Below, one piece after another: positions 32,597 through 44,963 of a stretch of 64,000 nt of DNA. The notes under the pieces were generated by a model. It was not told the origin of the DNA, ran no database searches, and saw only the letters and a program-made list of their open reading frames with translations. Numbering within the stretch: the first letter of the stretch is position 1; every line of letters starts with the position of its first letter. Both the position numbers and the translations under genes were made by a program. Source of the DNA: Siphonodentalium dalli (lineage: Eukaryota > Mollusca > Scaphopoda > Gadilida > Siphonodentaliidae); assembly GCA_032622095.1 (NCBI GenBank), contig CP136063.1, forward strand, positions 25,298,987 to 25,362,986, written 5' to 3'.

Positions 32597-35453
32597 CGGT
32601 CCTACTAAACAACGAACACAAACGAACACAAACGAACATAAACGAACACAGGTCTAAAAAGCGGAATAGAAGGGTGAAATTTGGTTTGTGGGTGCGTGTG
32701 GGTCCATTATATGTGTATGTGGTGTTATTTCCAACTTTGATGACTTATTTTTCGAGTTATAAGCATTATTTGAATGCAAAGCTACTAAACAACGAACACA
32801 AACGAACATGAGATTAGCCGTATTGCAAAGGTGTTAATAAAGGTGTTAATTAACTACCGCCTTCTCTATGGCTTATACTCTGTCTCTTTGTCACTGAGTT
32901 GTTTTGACTTAGTTAGTTTGTCTTATTATTACTTCGTTTAACTTCCCTGGCATCACACTGCTCTTTCAGTAGAGCTTCAGGTACTAGAATCAAAGTTTGT
33001 TTTATATGCAATCGAATATTTATATATTATTTTACACTGACGCAGCCCCGGCGGAACGATGGGCAGAGTTTGTTCTCCTTGAAGTCAGTGCATGGATGAT
33101 CGTCTTGGTTTTTGATGTCTTCACTCTTTCCTTTTTTTTGTCCATTTTTTTTTTGCCAGAACGGTAGTTTTGGGTATAGTTAATTGTCATCAGTTGAAGT
33201 TTGGAATTTGGAATTGTCACTCACAAAATTAAGAAGTCTTCGCATTAGTCTGTCTCGTTGTTCGGCCGTCATATTTGTTCAAATTTCGTGTCTCACTGTG
33301 CCAATACGGGTACATATAACTCTTAAGGCTATCAGAACGGTTTGATTATTTATATACAACAAAGTCAATAATGTTCAATCATCGTCATCTGGGTTTCTCT
33401 TCTTGTCGTCTGCTTGGTTTATGGCCTTCTTCCGTCTTCATAGGTTGGGTGTATCTGCTTGTCTTCTACTCGGTTGAGTTCCGGTTGAGTTTATCTTCCT
33501 GTCGTCTGCTCTTCTTCTTCTTGCGTCGGCGCATCAGTGGGACGTTGTTAGAACCACAAGAGTCATAATGTTACCTTGTGTTCACGTCCATACTTTCGGC
33601 TGTTTTTCCTAGCGTCCGAGAATTCTTGATTACTCGCTGTGTGGTCAGATAGAAACTGGTTCTGGATGTCGGCTTGCTTCTTACTAAAATACCCAGCGGC
33701 CGTTAATGACGGCCATGTGGATCTTCACGGCGCGTCGATTCCAGACGTACTTAGGGTAATTGAGTTATCGTCATCTCCCCATGGGTCCTATTAACTCTCC
33801 TGGTTTCAGTAGCTTTTCTAGGCGATACATCTGGTCTTGCTTAATCCTCAAGACCGTTCTGTTTACTCCACAGCTGTCTTACTATGTATGTATCGGCCTG
33901 GTTACTGCATATTCGTTTTGATGTCCAGTATTTCGCAATGTTGATGTGGTCAGCAGGGGCGCTAGTATGTGTGGTAAACTAGCGGCTCCCGCGACTAAGA
34001 GATTGCCTGTATTCTTCCCGGGTTGAAAGTTATGTCCCTGGGGTTGTCTTGGCACATCACTTCCAAAGATGATGCAATGCCTGATAATGTAAAATCCCCT
34101 CCACTCGAATGTCAAGCAGTTGATCAGTCACTGTTTCATTTAAATTGTCTGTAAACTCAGTCAATTTTTTTGTTAATTATATTATTAAAGGCACGGGAGG
34201 CCTTAGTTGTCGAAAATATTCATATTTGTTCCAATCACCGTAAACAGAAAAACACTAAAACGCATACAGTTTCGTTCATCGTGACGTCGTGTAAACAGCA
34301 TGCTATCATAAAGACCTACTATATATTACCTAAGCAAGAGCCTGATTGTGTTACAGAAGACAGCACCGTACGTGTTACTGGCTAATCACACACAAATGAT
34401 ATAAACGATCTTTATTAGTTCCATATCAGGAATTCAGCAACAAAGAACGCTCTTTATGTTTACCATCATAATATAAACAAACACCAGGAAAGTAACTTTT
34501 TATGCTTTTGTTTACACAATGGTCAAACATATGACAATAACATACTTTTATGCGATATTTCTTATTTGTATACGGACAAAGTCTGTCTACATTTTCTTTT
34601 TGTGTCGGTTTTTGACCGTTGGAAATTTTTCACAGCATATATACCCACTGCCAAGGACTCCCGCACCTTTAATGCTTTCATAATTGTTATTTGTCCAACA
34701 TTTCGGAATTGTTGAATTTTGTTTTCTAGCATTGAAAACTTTCGTCTTTAGTCTTTCCATAAATGTAAGGTATCGTCTGTTGTCACATATATTTGTCAAT
34801 TATGTCTGTCTGTATTTCGTCATAAATGATTTTGTTTTCTATTGTTACCAAGCCGCTCTCGCTATTGAATACTTTTCCATCTTATTGACAGTTTGATCAC
34901 TGTCTGTTTTACTTAAATTACGATTGAGATTTTCCTTAAGATGCCTGGTACATAGCGTATGCGTGTATCAGGAAAGCAAGCAGATATAGCATTTACCAGA
35001 GTGATCTCCGAGACTGAGAAAATATATATAGTCATCTCAGAGACTGACAACAATGAATCACTCACATTCACTCAAATGTTTTGTTAGCTATGCATTAAAA
35101 CGCCGACCTCTGATGTTTCCCCGTGTTTTTATTGCTATCAGTGATAAAATTGACAATCATCTTGCAGTAAAAACAAGGAGACAGAGTAAGCCGTAGTTAA
35201 TTAACACCTGCATGGTAACCTCTGCACTGCCGCTAATCTTGTGTTCGTTTGTGTTCGTTGTTTAGTAGTTTTGTATTCAAATAATGCTAATAACTCAAAA
35301 AATAAATCATAAAAGTTGGAAATAACACCACATACACATAGAATGGACCCACGCGCACCCATAAACCAAATTTCACCCTTCTACTCCGATTTTTGGACCT
35401 GTGTTCGTTTATGTTCGTTTGTGTTCGTTTGTGTTCGTTGTTTAGTAGGACCC
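32597..35453. mobile_element. Element family CGGTCCTACTAAAC, copy A, nested in the foldback arm
   Basis: The ends are (C)GGTCCTACTAAACAACGAAC and its complement. The right inverted end is about 352 bp (35102-35453), the left shorter (32597 to about 32905). Flanks are TTTTTTTC (32589-32596) and CTTTTTTC (35454-35461). The uninterrupted right arm of the foldback element (complement of 43080-43087) shows the empty site with a single CTTTTTTC, confirming the boundaries and the 8-bp duplication. The TIRs contain AACGAACACAA repeats. The interior (32906-35101) has no recognised domain. Long TIRs with an 8-bp duplication are MULE-like in structure. Confidence 0.85.
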
Positions 35454-35936
35454 CTTTTTTCGTCGATGGGACGGAAGCGAAATTGCAGAACGAAAATGTA
35501 AACAAACACCAAATCATCCCATGCATTCACATTTCCCCGTCCCGCGGCGATATTTTTACATAAAATGTTAGATTAACATCTTCTCGACATCATTGTAGCA
35601 TTTTAATGACCATAATCAAGATTAAAACATGTTTTTATTCGCTGATGGGACGGAACGGAAGCGGTATTAAAGCGCAGAACAACCGTAGGAAATTGCAGAA
35701 CGAAAATGTAAACAAACACCAAATCACCCCATGCATTCACATTTCACCATCCCGCGGCGATATTTTTACATAAAATGTTAGATTAATATCTTCTCGACAT
35801 CATTGTAACATTTGAATGACCATAATCAAGATGAAAACATGTTTTTTTTCGCTGATGGGACGGAAGCGAAATTGCAGAACGGGATGGGACGGTATTAGAT
35901 AGGATGGGACGGTATTATAAAACGCAGAACAGCTAA
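33114..35936. repeat. 2823-bp tandem duplication, copy 1
   Basis: Every sequence landmark here recurs 2823 bp downstream. One difference was noticed (CATAGCGTATG against CATAGAGTATG). The copy runs from inside the nested element A across its right end into the foldback arm. Confidence 0.95.
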
Positions 35937-38759
35937 GATGTCTTCACTCTTTCCTTTTTTTTGTCCATTTTTTTTTTGCCAGAACGGTAGTTTTGGGTAT
36001 AGTTAATTGTCATCAGTTGAAGTTTGGAATTTGGAATTGTCACTCACAAAATTAAGAAGTCTTCGCATTAGTCTGTCTCGTTGTTCGGCCGTCATATTTG
36101 TTCAAATTTCGTGTCTCACTGTGCCAATACGGGTACATATAACTCTTAAGGCTATCAGAACGGTTTGATTATTTATATACAACAAAGTCAATAATGTTCA
36201 ATCATCGTCATCTGGGTTTCTCTTCTTGTCGTCTGCTTGGTTTATGGCCTTCTTCCGTCTTCATAGGTTGGGTGTATCTGCTTGTCTTCTACTCGGTTGA
36301 GTTCCGGTTGAGTTTATCTTCCTGTCGTCTGCTCTTCTTCTTCTTGCGTCGGCGCATCAGTGGGACGTTGTTAGAACCACAAGAGTCATAATGTTACCTT
36401 GTGTTCACGTCCATACTTTCGGCTGTTTTTCCTAGCGTCCGAGAATTCTTGATTACTCGCTGTGTGGTCAGATAGAAACTGGTTCTGGATGTCGGCTTGC
36501 TTCTTACTAAAATACCCAGCGGCCGTTAATGACGGCCATGTGGATCTTCACGGCGCGTCGATTCCAGACGTACTTAGGGTAATTGAGTTATCGTCATCTC
36601 CCCATGGGTCCTATTAACTCTCCTGGTTTCAGTAGCTTTTCTAGGCGATACATCTGGTCTTGCTTAATCCTCAAGACCGTTCTGTTTACTCCACAGCTGT
36701 CTTACTATGTATGTATCGGCCTGGTTACTGCATATTCGTTTTGATGTCCAGTATTTCGCAATGTTGATGTGGTCAGCAGGGGCGCTAGTATGTGTGGTAA
36801 ACTAGCGGCTCCCGCGACTAAGAGATTGCCTGTATTCTTCCCGGGTTGAAAGTTATGTCCCTGGGGTTGTCTTGGCACATCACTTCCAAAGATGATGCAA
36901 TGCCTGATAATGTAAAATCCCCTCCACTCGAATGTCAAGCAGTTGATCAGTCACTGTTTCATTTAAATTGTCTGTAAACTCAGTCAATTTTTTTGTTAAT
37001 TATATTATTAAAGGCACGGGAGGCCTTAGTTGTCGAAAATATTCATATTTGTTCCAATCACCGTAAACAGAAAAACACTAAAACGCATACAGTTTCGTTC
37101 ATCGTGACGTCGTGTAAACAGCATGCTATCATAAAGACCTACTATATATTACCTAAGCAAGAGCCTGATTGTGTTACAGAAGACAGCACCGTACGTGTTA
37201 CTGGCTAATCACACACAAATGATATAAACGATCTTTATTAGTTCCATATCAGGAATTCAGCAACAAAGAACGCTCTTTATGTTTACCATCATAATATAAA
37301 CAAACACCAGGAAAGTAACTTTTTATGCTTTTGTTTACACAATGGTCAAACATATGACAATAACATACTTTTATGCGATATTTCTTATTTGTATACGGAC
37401 AAAGTCTGTCTACATTTTCTTTTTGTGTCGGTTTTTGACCGTTGGAAATTTTTCACAGCATATATACCCACTGCCAAGGACTCCCGCACCTTTAATGCTT
37501 TCATAATTGTTATTTGTCCAACATTTCGGAATTGTTGAATTTTGTTTTCTAGCATTGAAAACTTTCGTCTTTAGTCTTTCCATAAATGTAAGGTATCGTC
37601 TGTTGTCACATATATTTGTCAATTATGTCTGTCTGTATTTCGTCATAAATGATTTTGTTTTCTATTGTTACCAAGCCGCTCTCGCTATTGAATACTTTTC
37701 CATCTTATTGACAGTTTGATCACTGTCTGTTTTACTTAAATTACGATTGAGATTTTCCTTAAGATGCCTGGTACATAGAGTATGCGTGTATCAGGAAAGC
37801 AAGCAGATATAGCATTTACCAGAGTGATCTCCGAGACTGAGAAAATATATATAGTCATCTCAGAGACTGACAACAATGAATCACTCACATTCACTCAAAT
37901 GTTTTGTTAGCTATGCATTAAAACGCCGACCTCTGATGTTTCCCCGTGTTTTTATTGCTATCAGTGATAAAATTGACAATCATCTTGCAGTAAAAACAAG
38001 GAGACAGAGTAAGCCGTAGTTAATTAACACCTGCATGGTAACCTCTGCACTGCCGCTAATCTTGTGTTCGTTTGTGTTCGTTGTTTAGTAGTTTTGTATT
38101 CAAATAATGCTAATAACTCAAAAAATAAATCATAAAAGTTGGAAATAACACCACATACACATAGAATGGACCCACGCGCACCCATAAACCAAATTTCACC
38201 CTTCTACTCCGATTTTTGGACCTGTGTTCGTTTATGTTCGTTTGTGTTCGTTTGTGTTCGTTGTTTAGTAGGACCCCTTTTTTCGTCGATGGGACGGAAG
38301 CGAAATTGCAGAACGAAAATGTAAACAAACACCAAATCATCCCATGCATTCACATTTCCCCGTCCCGCGGCGATATTTTTACATAAAATGTTAGATTAAC
38401 ATCTTCTCGACATCATTGTAGCATTTTAATGACCATAATCAAGATTAAAACATGTTTTTATTCGCTGATGGGACGGAACGGAAGCGGTATTAAAGCGCAG
38501 AACAACCGTAGGAAATTGCAGAACGAAAATGTAAACAAACACCAAATCACCCCATGCATTCACATTTCACCATCCCGCGGCGATATTTTTACATAAAATG
38601 TTAGATTAATATCTTCTCGACATCATTGTAACATTTGAATGACCATAATCAAGATGAAAACATGTTTTTTTTCGCTGATGGGACGGAAGCGAAATTGCAG
38701 AACGGGATGGGACGGTATTAGATAGGATGGGACGGTATTATAAAACGCAGAACAGCTAA
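35937..38759. repeat. 2823-bp tandem duplication, copy 2
   Basis: Partner of 33114-35936. It starts where AGCTAAGAT of the arm joins GTCTTCACTC from inside element A, so it contains a half copy of element A lacking the left end. The junction shares only GAT, as in a simple tandem duplication rather than transposition. Confidence 0.95.
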
Positions 38760-40180
38760 GATAGACCCCTAAACTTGCTGTTTAGCAATAATACAGCATG
38801 TAGCAGCACCAAAATGGCTCTATATGGTCATCAGTGCAGCATTTTATTGGTGATCCCATTTTATTGACCATAATCAAGATGAAAACATGTTTTTTTTCGC
38901 TGATGGGACGGAAGCGAAATTGCAGAACGAAAATGTAAACAAACACCAAATCACCCCATGCATTCACATTTCCCCGTCCCGCGGCGATATTTTTACATAA
39001 AATGTTAGATTAATATCTTCTCGACATCATTGTAACATTTTATTGACCATAATCAAGATGAAAACATGTTTTTTTTCGCTGATGGGACGGAAGCGAAATT
39101 GCAGAACGGGATGGGACGGTATTAGATAGGATGGGACGGTATTAGAAAACGCAGAACAGCTAAGATAGACCCCTAAACTTGCTGTTTAGCAATAATACAG
39201 CATGTAGCAGCACCAAAATGGCTCTATATGGTCATCAGTGCAGCATTTTATTGGTGATCCCATTTTATTGACCATAATCAAGATGAAAACATGTTTTTTT
39301 TCGCTGATGGGACGGAAGCGAAATTGCAGAACGAAAATGTAAACAAACACCAAATCATCCCATGCATTCACATTTCCCCGTCCCGCGGCGATATTTTTAC
39401 ATAAAATGTTAGATTAATATCTTCTCGACATCATTGTAACATTTTATTGACCATAATCAAGATGAAAACATGTTTTTTTTCGCTGATGGGACGGAAGCGA
39501 AATTGCAGAACGGGATGGGACGGTATTAGATAGGATGGGATGGTATTAGAAAACGCAGAACAGCTAAGATAGACCCCTAAACTTGCTGTTTAGCAATAAT
39601 ACAGCATGTAGCAGCACCAAAATGGCTCTATATGGTCATCAGTGCAGCATTTTATTGTTGATCCCATTTTATTTACCATAATCAAGATGAAAACATGTTT
39701 TTTTTCGCTGATAGGACGGAAGCGAAATTGCAGAACGAAAATGTAAACAAACACCAAATCACCCCATGCATTCACATTTCCCCGTCCCGCGGCGATATTT
39801 TTACATAAAATGTTAGATTAATATCTTCTCGACATCATTGTAACATTTTAATGACCATAATCAAGATGAAAACATGTTTTTTTTTCGCTGATGGGACGGA
39901 AGCGAAATTGCAGAACGGGATGGGACGGTATTAGATAGGATGGGACGGTATTAGAAAACGCAGAACAGCTAAGATAGACCCCTAAACTTGCTGTTTAGCA
40001 ATAATACAGCATGTAGCAGCACCAAAATGGCTCTATATGGTCATCAGTGCAGCATTTTATTGGTGATCCCATTTTATTGACCATAATCAAGATTAAAACA
40101 ACTTTTTTATTAGATAGGATGGGACGGTATTAGAAAACGCAGAACAGCTAACATCTTTTCGACGTCATGATCATTAAAGA
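38760..40180. repeat. 404-bp tandem modules of the foldback left arm (about 3.5 copies)
   Basis: GACCCCTAAACTTGCTGTTT recurs at 38764, 39168, 39572 and 39977. Each unit includes TACAGCATGTAGCAGCACCA, a GATGGGACGGAAGCG segment and GGTATTAGATAGGATGGGAC. One complete inverted counterpart is in the right arm (about 42130-42490). The repeated 61-codon frame in them is not a gene. Confidence 0.95.
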
Positions 40181-41418
40181 TTAAAACAACTTATCTCGCT
40201 GATGGGATAGCAGCGGCAAAACGCAGAACGCAGTCCCAATCGTCCAAGGTCCCAATCGTCTGGATACCCAACGATATGGGACAGAAGAGCTATGGTAAAA
40301 CGCAGAACGATCGAAACATAACAAAATCAGTTTTTACTTACAAATTGTGTGGTAAATCCAAATATCACATGCGAGTACTATAAGAATTCACTATTAATGA
40401 ACGTACAAGGAGAAACCAATATCAAAAATGTTTGACACGGCGTTCAGTTGTTCACACTCTGTTCACGTCGGCACTGAGCTTGAGTTTACGTTGGCACTAA
40501 GCTTGTGTTTGCATAACTGGTGGCAGATGACACAGACTCTTTAGGGTGATGATATCGTCTCAGTGAGAATTACTCGCTGTTTGTGTTATGCACTTCCGAA
40601 TGGTGTTGAGTGTTCTACTATTCATGTATTTGAACGCTGTTCGAACCAGCAACATGTGGTTAATGGCAAACACATATCTCATGGGTTATATAATATAAAC
40701 TAAGAAACGCTCTTTATTATAATTACAAAACAACAAATTCATTCATATTTCGCCGTCCTATGACGACTATTCTTGACATATGTTAGATTTATATATTCAC
40801 GACATCAGTGGAGCATTTTAATCTAGTTTAAAAGAACTTGTTTCGTCGATGGGTAAAACGCAGAACGATAGCATTTTATTGACCATAATCAAGATTAAAA
40901 CAACTTGTTTCGCTGATGGGACGGAAGTTGTAAAACCCAGAACAGCTTAGGAAATTGCAGAACGAAATGGTAAACATCAACATCATTCACCGCATTCATA
41001 TTCACCCGTCCCACAGTGATGTGAGATTAAAAAAATTTCAGCTTCGTTGTTGAATTTTAATGACCACAATCAAGACTAAAACAACTTATTTCGCCAATGT
41101 GACAGCAGTCGTAAAACGCAGAAGAACCTTTGGAAATTGTAGAACGGTATGGGACGGTATTAGATGGGATAGGGCTGTATTAGAAAACGCAGAACAACTA
41201 TAAGATGGTCCCCAAAGATGGGATGGACAACACTTGCTGTTTATCGAAAATACAGCATGTAGCAGCTCTATATGGTCATCCGTGTAGCATTTTATTCAAA
41301 GAAGTGAATGGTCAAACGCACAGCAGCCGTGGTACAATGGATATGTAAACAACAAATTCGTTCATATGTCGCCATAACAACTTGCTTCGTCGATGGGACA
41401 GACACGGTAAAACGAAGA

Positions 41419-41463
<45 letters not shown>

Positions 41464-41511
41464 ACATAGGCGTAAAAAAAATTACACATAATTTGTTTCC
41501 TTATTCATTTA

Positions 41512-41555
<44 letters not shown>

Positions 41556-42128
41556 GTCGGAAAAAATTTGCATGTAATTTTTTCCAAATATGTATTTTCA
41601 GACTCACAACTTAAATTTTCTCTAATTTTATAGAATATGGATTAACCTTAATATCAAAATCATATATACATGAGTAGTACAATCCACATAAAATAATTTT
41701 GGATAACCACTGTCTTGGTTTACATGTGATATTGACCCCATTAACCCTCTTAATAATGCCGACAATGTCAGTGTCTACCAGTCGAATGCAGAATTCTACC
41801 CTGCGATCGCTTATCTGGCAAATTTTTACTGCAGAACTATCCCATGTAATAAACAATTTCTCCTCCAATGGTATCAGAAAACATAATAATAATAATAATC
41901 TAAACTAAGTTACCAAGCACCTTCTCGTGAATTGTATGCTCCGGTGTTTTTTTCGGTTTCTGGTAAAACCGAGTTGTTGTCCGGCTGGGGTAGATTCGAT
42001 TTTTCTGGGGGGGGGGGGGGGGGGGGGTGTCGCAATGGTCAGTGAAAAAAAACTGCAGTTTTTGTTGTTTGGGGGGGGGGGGTACCCAAACCGAAGAAAA
42101 CAGTTTTTTCCACCCTGCAATGTGTCTG
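40181..42128. other. Central loop of the foldback element
   Basis: 40200-41420 is degenerate arm-like sequence with scattered AAAACGCAGAACG modules. 41563-42006 is unique. No domain is recognisable in any frame; the glycine- or proline-rich frames near 41300-42150 are translations of homopolymers. Confidence 0.5.
41422..41553. repeat. Two 41-nt poly-G runs
   Basis: G runs occupy 41422-41462 and 41513-41553, both 41 nt, separated by 50 bp. Shorter runs lie at 42007-42027 (21) and 42071-42082 (12). Lengths of such homopolymers are unreliable in any assembly. Confidence 0.85.
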
Positions 42129-43492
42129 CGAAAAAAAACATGTTTTCATCTTGATTATGGTCATTAAAATGTTACAATGATGTCGAGAAGATATTAATCT
42201 AACATTTTATGTAAAAATATCGCCGCGGGACGGGGAAATGTGAATGCATGGGGTGATTTGGTGTTTGTTTACATTTTCGTTCTGCAATTTCGCTTCCGTC
42301 CCATCAGCGAAAAAAAACATGTTTTCATCTTGATTATGGTCAATAAAATGGGATCAACAATAAAATGCTGCACTGATGACCATATAGAGCCATTTTGGTG
42401 CTGCTACATGCTGTATTATTGCTAAACAGCAAGTTTAGGGGTCTATCTTAGCTGTTCTGCATTTTCTAATACCGTCCCATCCCGTTCTGCAATTTCGCTT
42501 CCGTCCCATCAGCGAAAAAAAACATGTTTTCATCTTGATTATGGTCAATAAAATGTTACAATGATGTCGAGAAGATATTAATCTAACATTTTATGTAAAA
42601 ATATCGCCGCGGGACGGGGAAATGTGAATGCATGGGGTGATTTGGTGTTTGTTTACATTTTCGTTCTGCAATTTCGCTTCCGTCCCATCGACGAAAAAAG
42701 TTGTTTTCATCTTGATTATGGTCAATAAAATGCTACAGTGATGTCGAGAAGATATTAATCTAACATTTTATGCAAAAATATCGCCGCGGGACGGGGAAAT
42801 ATGAATGCATGGGGTGATTTGGTGCTTGTTTACATTTTCGTTCTGCAATTTCCTACGGTTGTTCTGCGCTTTAATACCGCTTCCGTTCCGTCCCATCAGC
42901 GAATAAAAACATGTTTTAATCTTGATTATGGTCATTAAAATGCTACAATGATGTCGAGAAGATGTTAATCTAACATTTTATGTAAAAATATCGCCGCGGG
43001 ACGGGGAAATGTGAATGCATGGGATGATTTGGTGTTTGTTTACATTTTCGTTCTGCAATTTCGCTTCCGTCCCATCGACGAAAAAAGTTGTTTTCATCTT
43101 GATTATGGTCAATAAAATGCTACAGTGATGTCGAAAAGATGTTAATCTAACATTTTATGCAAAAATATCACCGTGGGACAGGGAAATATGAATGTATGGG
43201 GTGATTTGGTGTTTACATTTTCGTTCTGCGTTTGACCGTAATCGCCTATTTCCGTCGTGTCTATTTTTAGCCGATAATATGAGCTTTGTGTTGGCGAATG
43301 AGACTATTAAATTGTTGCTCCATGTACGCAATGTTAATGCCGACTATATATAACCATTTTGATGCCGCTACACGCTGTATTATTGATAAACAGCCGGTTT
43401 TCTAATACCGTCCCAATACCGTCCCGCGCCGTCCCAAATACCGTCCCATACCGTCCCGTCCCATCGTCCCATTCTGCATTTTAGTCACTCCC
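42129..43492. repeat. Right inverted arm of the foldback element
   Basis: The complement of left-arm modules, in order from the loop: one 404-bp module, further GCGATATTTTTACATAAAAT modules, the unique segment with CTCATTCGCCAACACAAAGC (complement), then GGGACGG tip repeats. It lacks the nested element and the 2823-bp duplication, so it preserves the arm's earlier organisation. Confidence 0.9.
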
Positions 43493-44126
43493 AATTCCCG
43501 GGAATCTTCCTTTCACATTGAATTCTCAGAATTGCAACTGGAACTTCAGGTGTTTACAAACTCAACAAACAACCAAATAAATATTCAAATTTTAATAAAT
43601 CATACAATTCACAAATAAATATGTAAACATACAGGAAATGTGTGCCAACAGAAGCATGTTACTGAGAAGAGATAGAAAACCACGTGTGTTATGAAATTGA
43701 AAATTGCCGTCTTCGCTCTCGCGATGGTCATCTTCAACAACTTTGCATTAAGTTTTCCCATAAAAAACGTTTTTCAAGGTAAATAATTTTACAAATTGCT
43801 ATAATTTCGACACCGTCAGGTGACTTTTTACCCCTTCTCATCAACATTTTTGGCGATTTTCGTATGCATAAAAACGGAATAGAGTCCGACCCTTATGCAA
43901 ATAAACGATTAAAAAATAGTCTTTTTATGAGAAAATGGTTTGGTGCATGCATATTGTATGCAGATAGCCGAAATATGCATTTAAACGATATGCAATTAAC
44001 TGAAATTGACTGTAGTACCAACGATAACCAATGACCTGATACAATGCTTTACAAACAAAGGGGCATCGGTAAGTTAGATATATAGTACCAACGATAACCA
44101 ATGACCTGATACAATGCTTTACAAAC
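43428..44126. repeat. Duplicated foldback end plus flank, copy 1
   Basis: It matches 44899-45606 at an offset of 1479 bp, covering the element's terminal GGGACGG repeats, the target duplication and about 630 bp of host flank including two 70-bp ATAACCAATGACCTGATACA units. No gene is seen in it. Confidence 0.9.
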
Positions 44127-44898
44127 CAGGGTTCGTACACCTCCTGAAATTCCTTGAAACTCCTTGAATTTGGTAATAACCTTTCAAGGGCCCTGGAAAA
44201 CTCCTTAAATATATAAAGGTATATGAATCTCCTGGAAAACTCCTTAAATTTTAGTATTATTGGTTCATGATGCCCTTTTAATGTTAATAATATTTATTTA
44301 GAATCTTCCGTAGTCGCCAATCTAGCGACAAATTATGTCTACCACATACAGAGCATTTATAATGAAACAGACTATAGTTGGGGTATGCAGTAACACTGGA
44401 AATCCCCAATCTATTATTGTATATTTTTACCAGGAAGAAGTTAAATTATGGTATATCTTTTGTGTTTTACACACGTGCGTGAAGCGTGAAAATTGTGTCA
44501 AATTCTTTTGTCAATAACAATGCCCGATGGGAAGTGTATTTTTAATCCGGATTGGCTAACAAAGGATCAATACAAACTATGGGTTCAGCGTCATGGTTCA
44601 GATAAACATCGTGCGTATTGTGTCCTTTGCAAAAGTTCGTTTGATGTAGCGAATATGGGTGAATCGGCGTTGGTCAGCCACACCAAATCAAAAAAGCTCA
44701 GGACAGCCAGTGGCGGACAGACTTCATCGCAGACGCTTGCCAACTTTAATTATCAAATGCCAGCATCTTCATCAAATAACAGTACCACTCCTTCTACAAG
44801 CAATGCTAGTATGACAAATCAAAATGTACCCACGCAGCAGTCGCAATTGCCTATTTCCGCGGCAGCAGCTAAAACCGATACACTGACGGCAGAGAGAC
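44127..44898 (+). mobile_element. hAT element A, 5' end only
   Basis: It starts with CAGGGTTCGTACACCTCCTG and subterminal CTCCTTGAA/CTCCTTAAA repeats typical of hAT ends, followed by a BED-finger reading frame. It is cut at 44898, where the duplicated foldback end begins. The insertion point is inside the 70-bp repeat of copy 1. Confidence 0.75.
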
Positions 44899-44963
44899 GT
44901 CCCAAATACCGTCCCATACCGTCCCAATACCGTCCCGTCCCATCGTCCCATTCTGCATTTTAG
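44520..44963 (+). pseudogene. BED-type zinc-finger N-terminus of hAT transposase A (truncated)
   Basis: From ATG 44520, residues 5-45 form a BED-like finger: a WLTKDQYKLWVQ helix, CVLCKSSF (the Cys pair) and SALVSHTKSKKLR (the His ligand region). A Ser/Thr/Gln-rich linker follows. At about 44898 the coding sequence joins foldback terminal repeats and the frame reads through them by chance (RPIPSQYRP repeats) to 44963. The RNase-H-like catalytic domain is missing. It is homologous in architecture to the ORF at 51050. Confidence 0.8.

Larger units (their letters stand above)
32163..43492. mobile_element. 11.3-kb foldback-like element with long inverted arms
   Basis: The ends GGGAGTGACTAAAATGC (32163) and its complement (to 43492) are flanked by AATTCCCG at 32155-32162 and 43493-43500, an 8-bp target duplication. 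The arms are inverted copies over more than 1 kb. From the tip they hold tandem GGGACGGTATT-type repeats, a unique segment (about 32280-32480 and 43170-43400) and modules containing AAAATGTAAACAAACACC and GATATTTTTACATAAAATG. The left arm carries the nested insertion, duplication and 404-bp repeats listed separately. The loop (40.2-42.1 kb) holds poly-G runs. No transposase ORF is present. Arms of tandem modules resemble Drosophila FB or Galileo-type foldback elements by structure, not by sequence. Confidence 0.85.

Noticed and set aside
33371-34799. Open frames inside nested element A as possible transposase exons
   Set aside because: Frames of 65-77 codons show no catalytic or zinc motif and no convincing splice connection. 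Their recurrence 2.8 kb on is due to the tandem duplication.
38782-39775. Repeated 61-codon frames on the minus strand
   Set aside because: They lie inside 404-bp tandem modules of the foldback arm and simply recur with the module.
41382-42154. Glycine-rich and proline-rich ORFs
   Set aside because: They are translations of poly-G runs.
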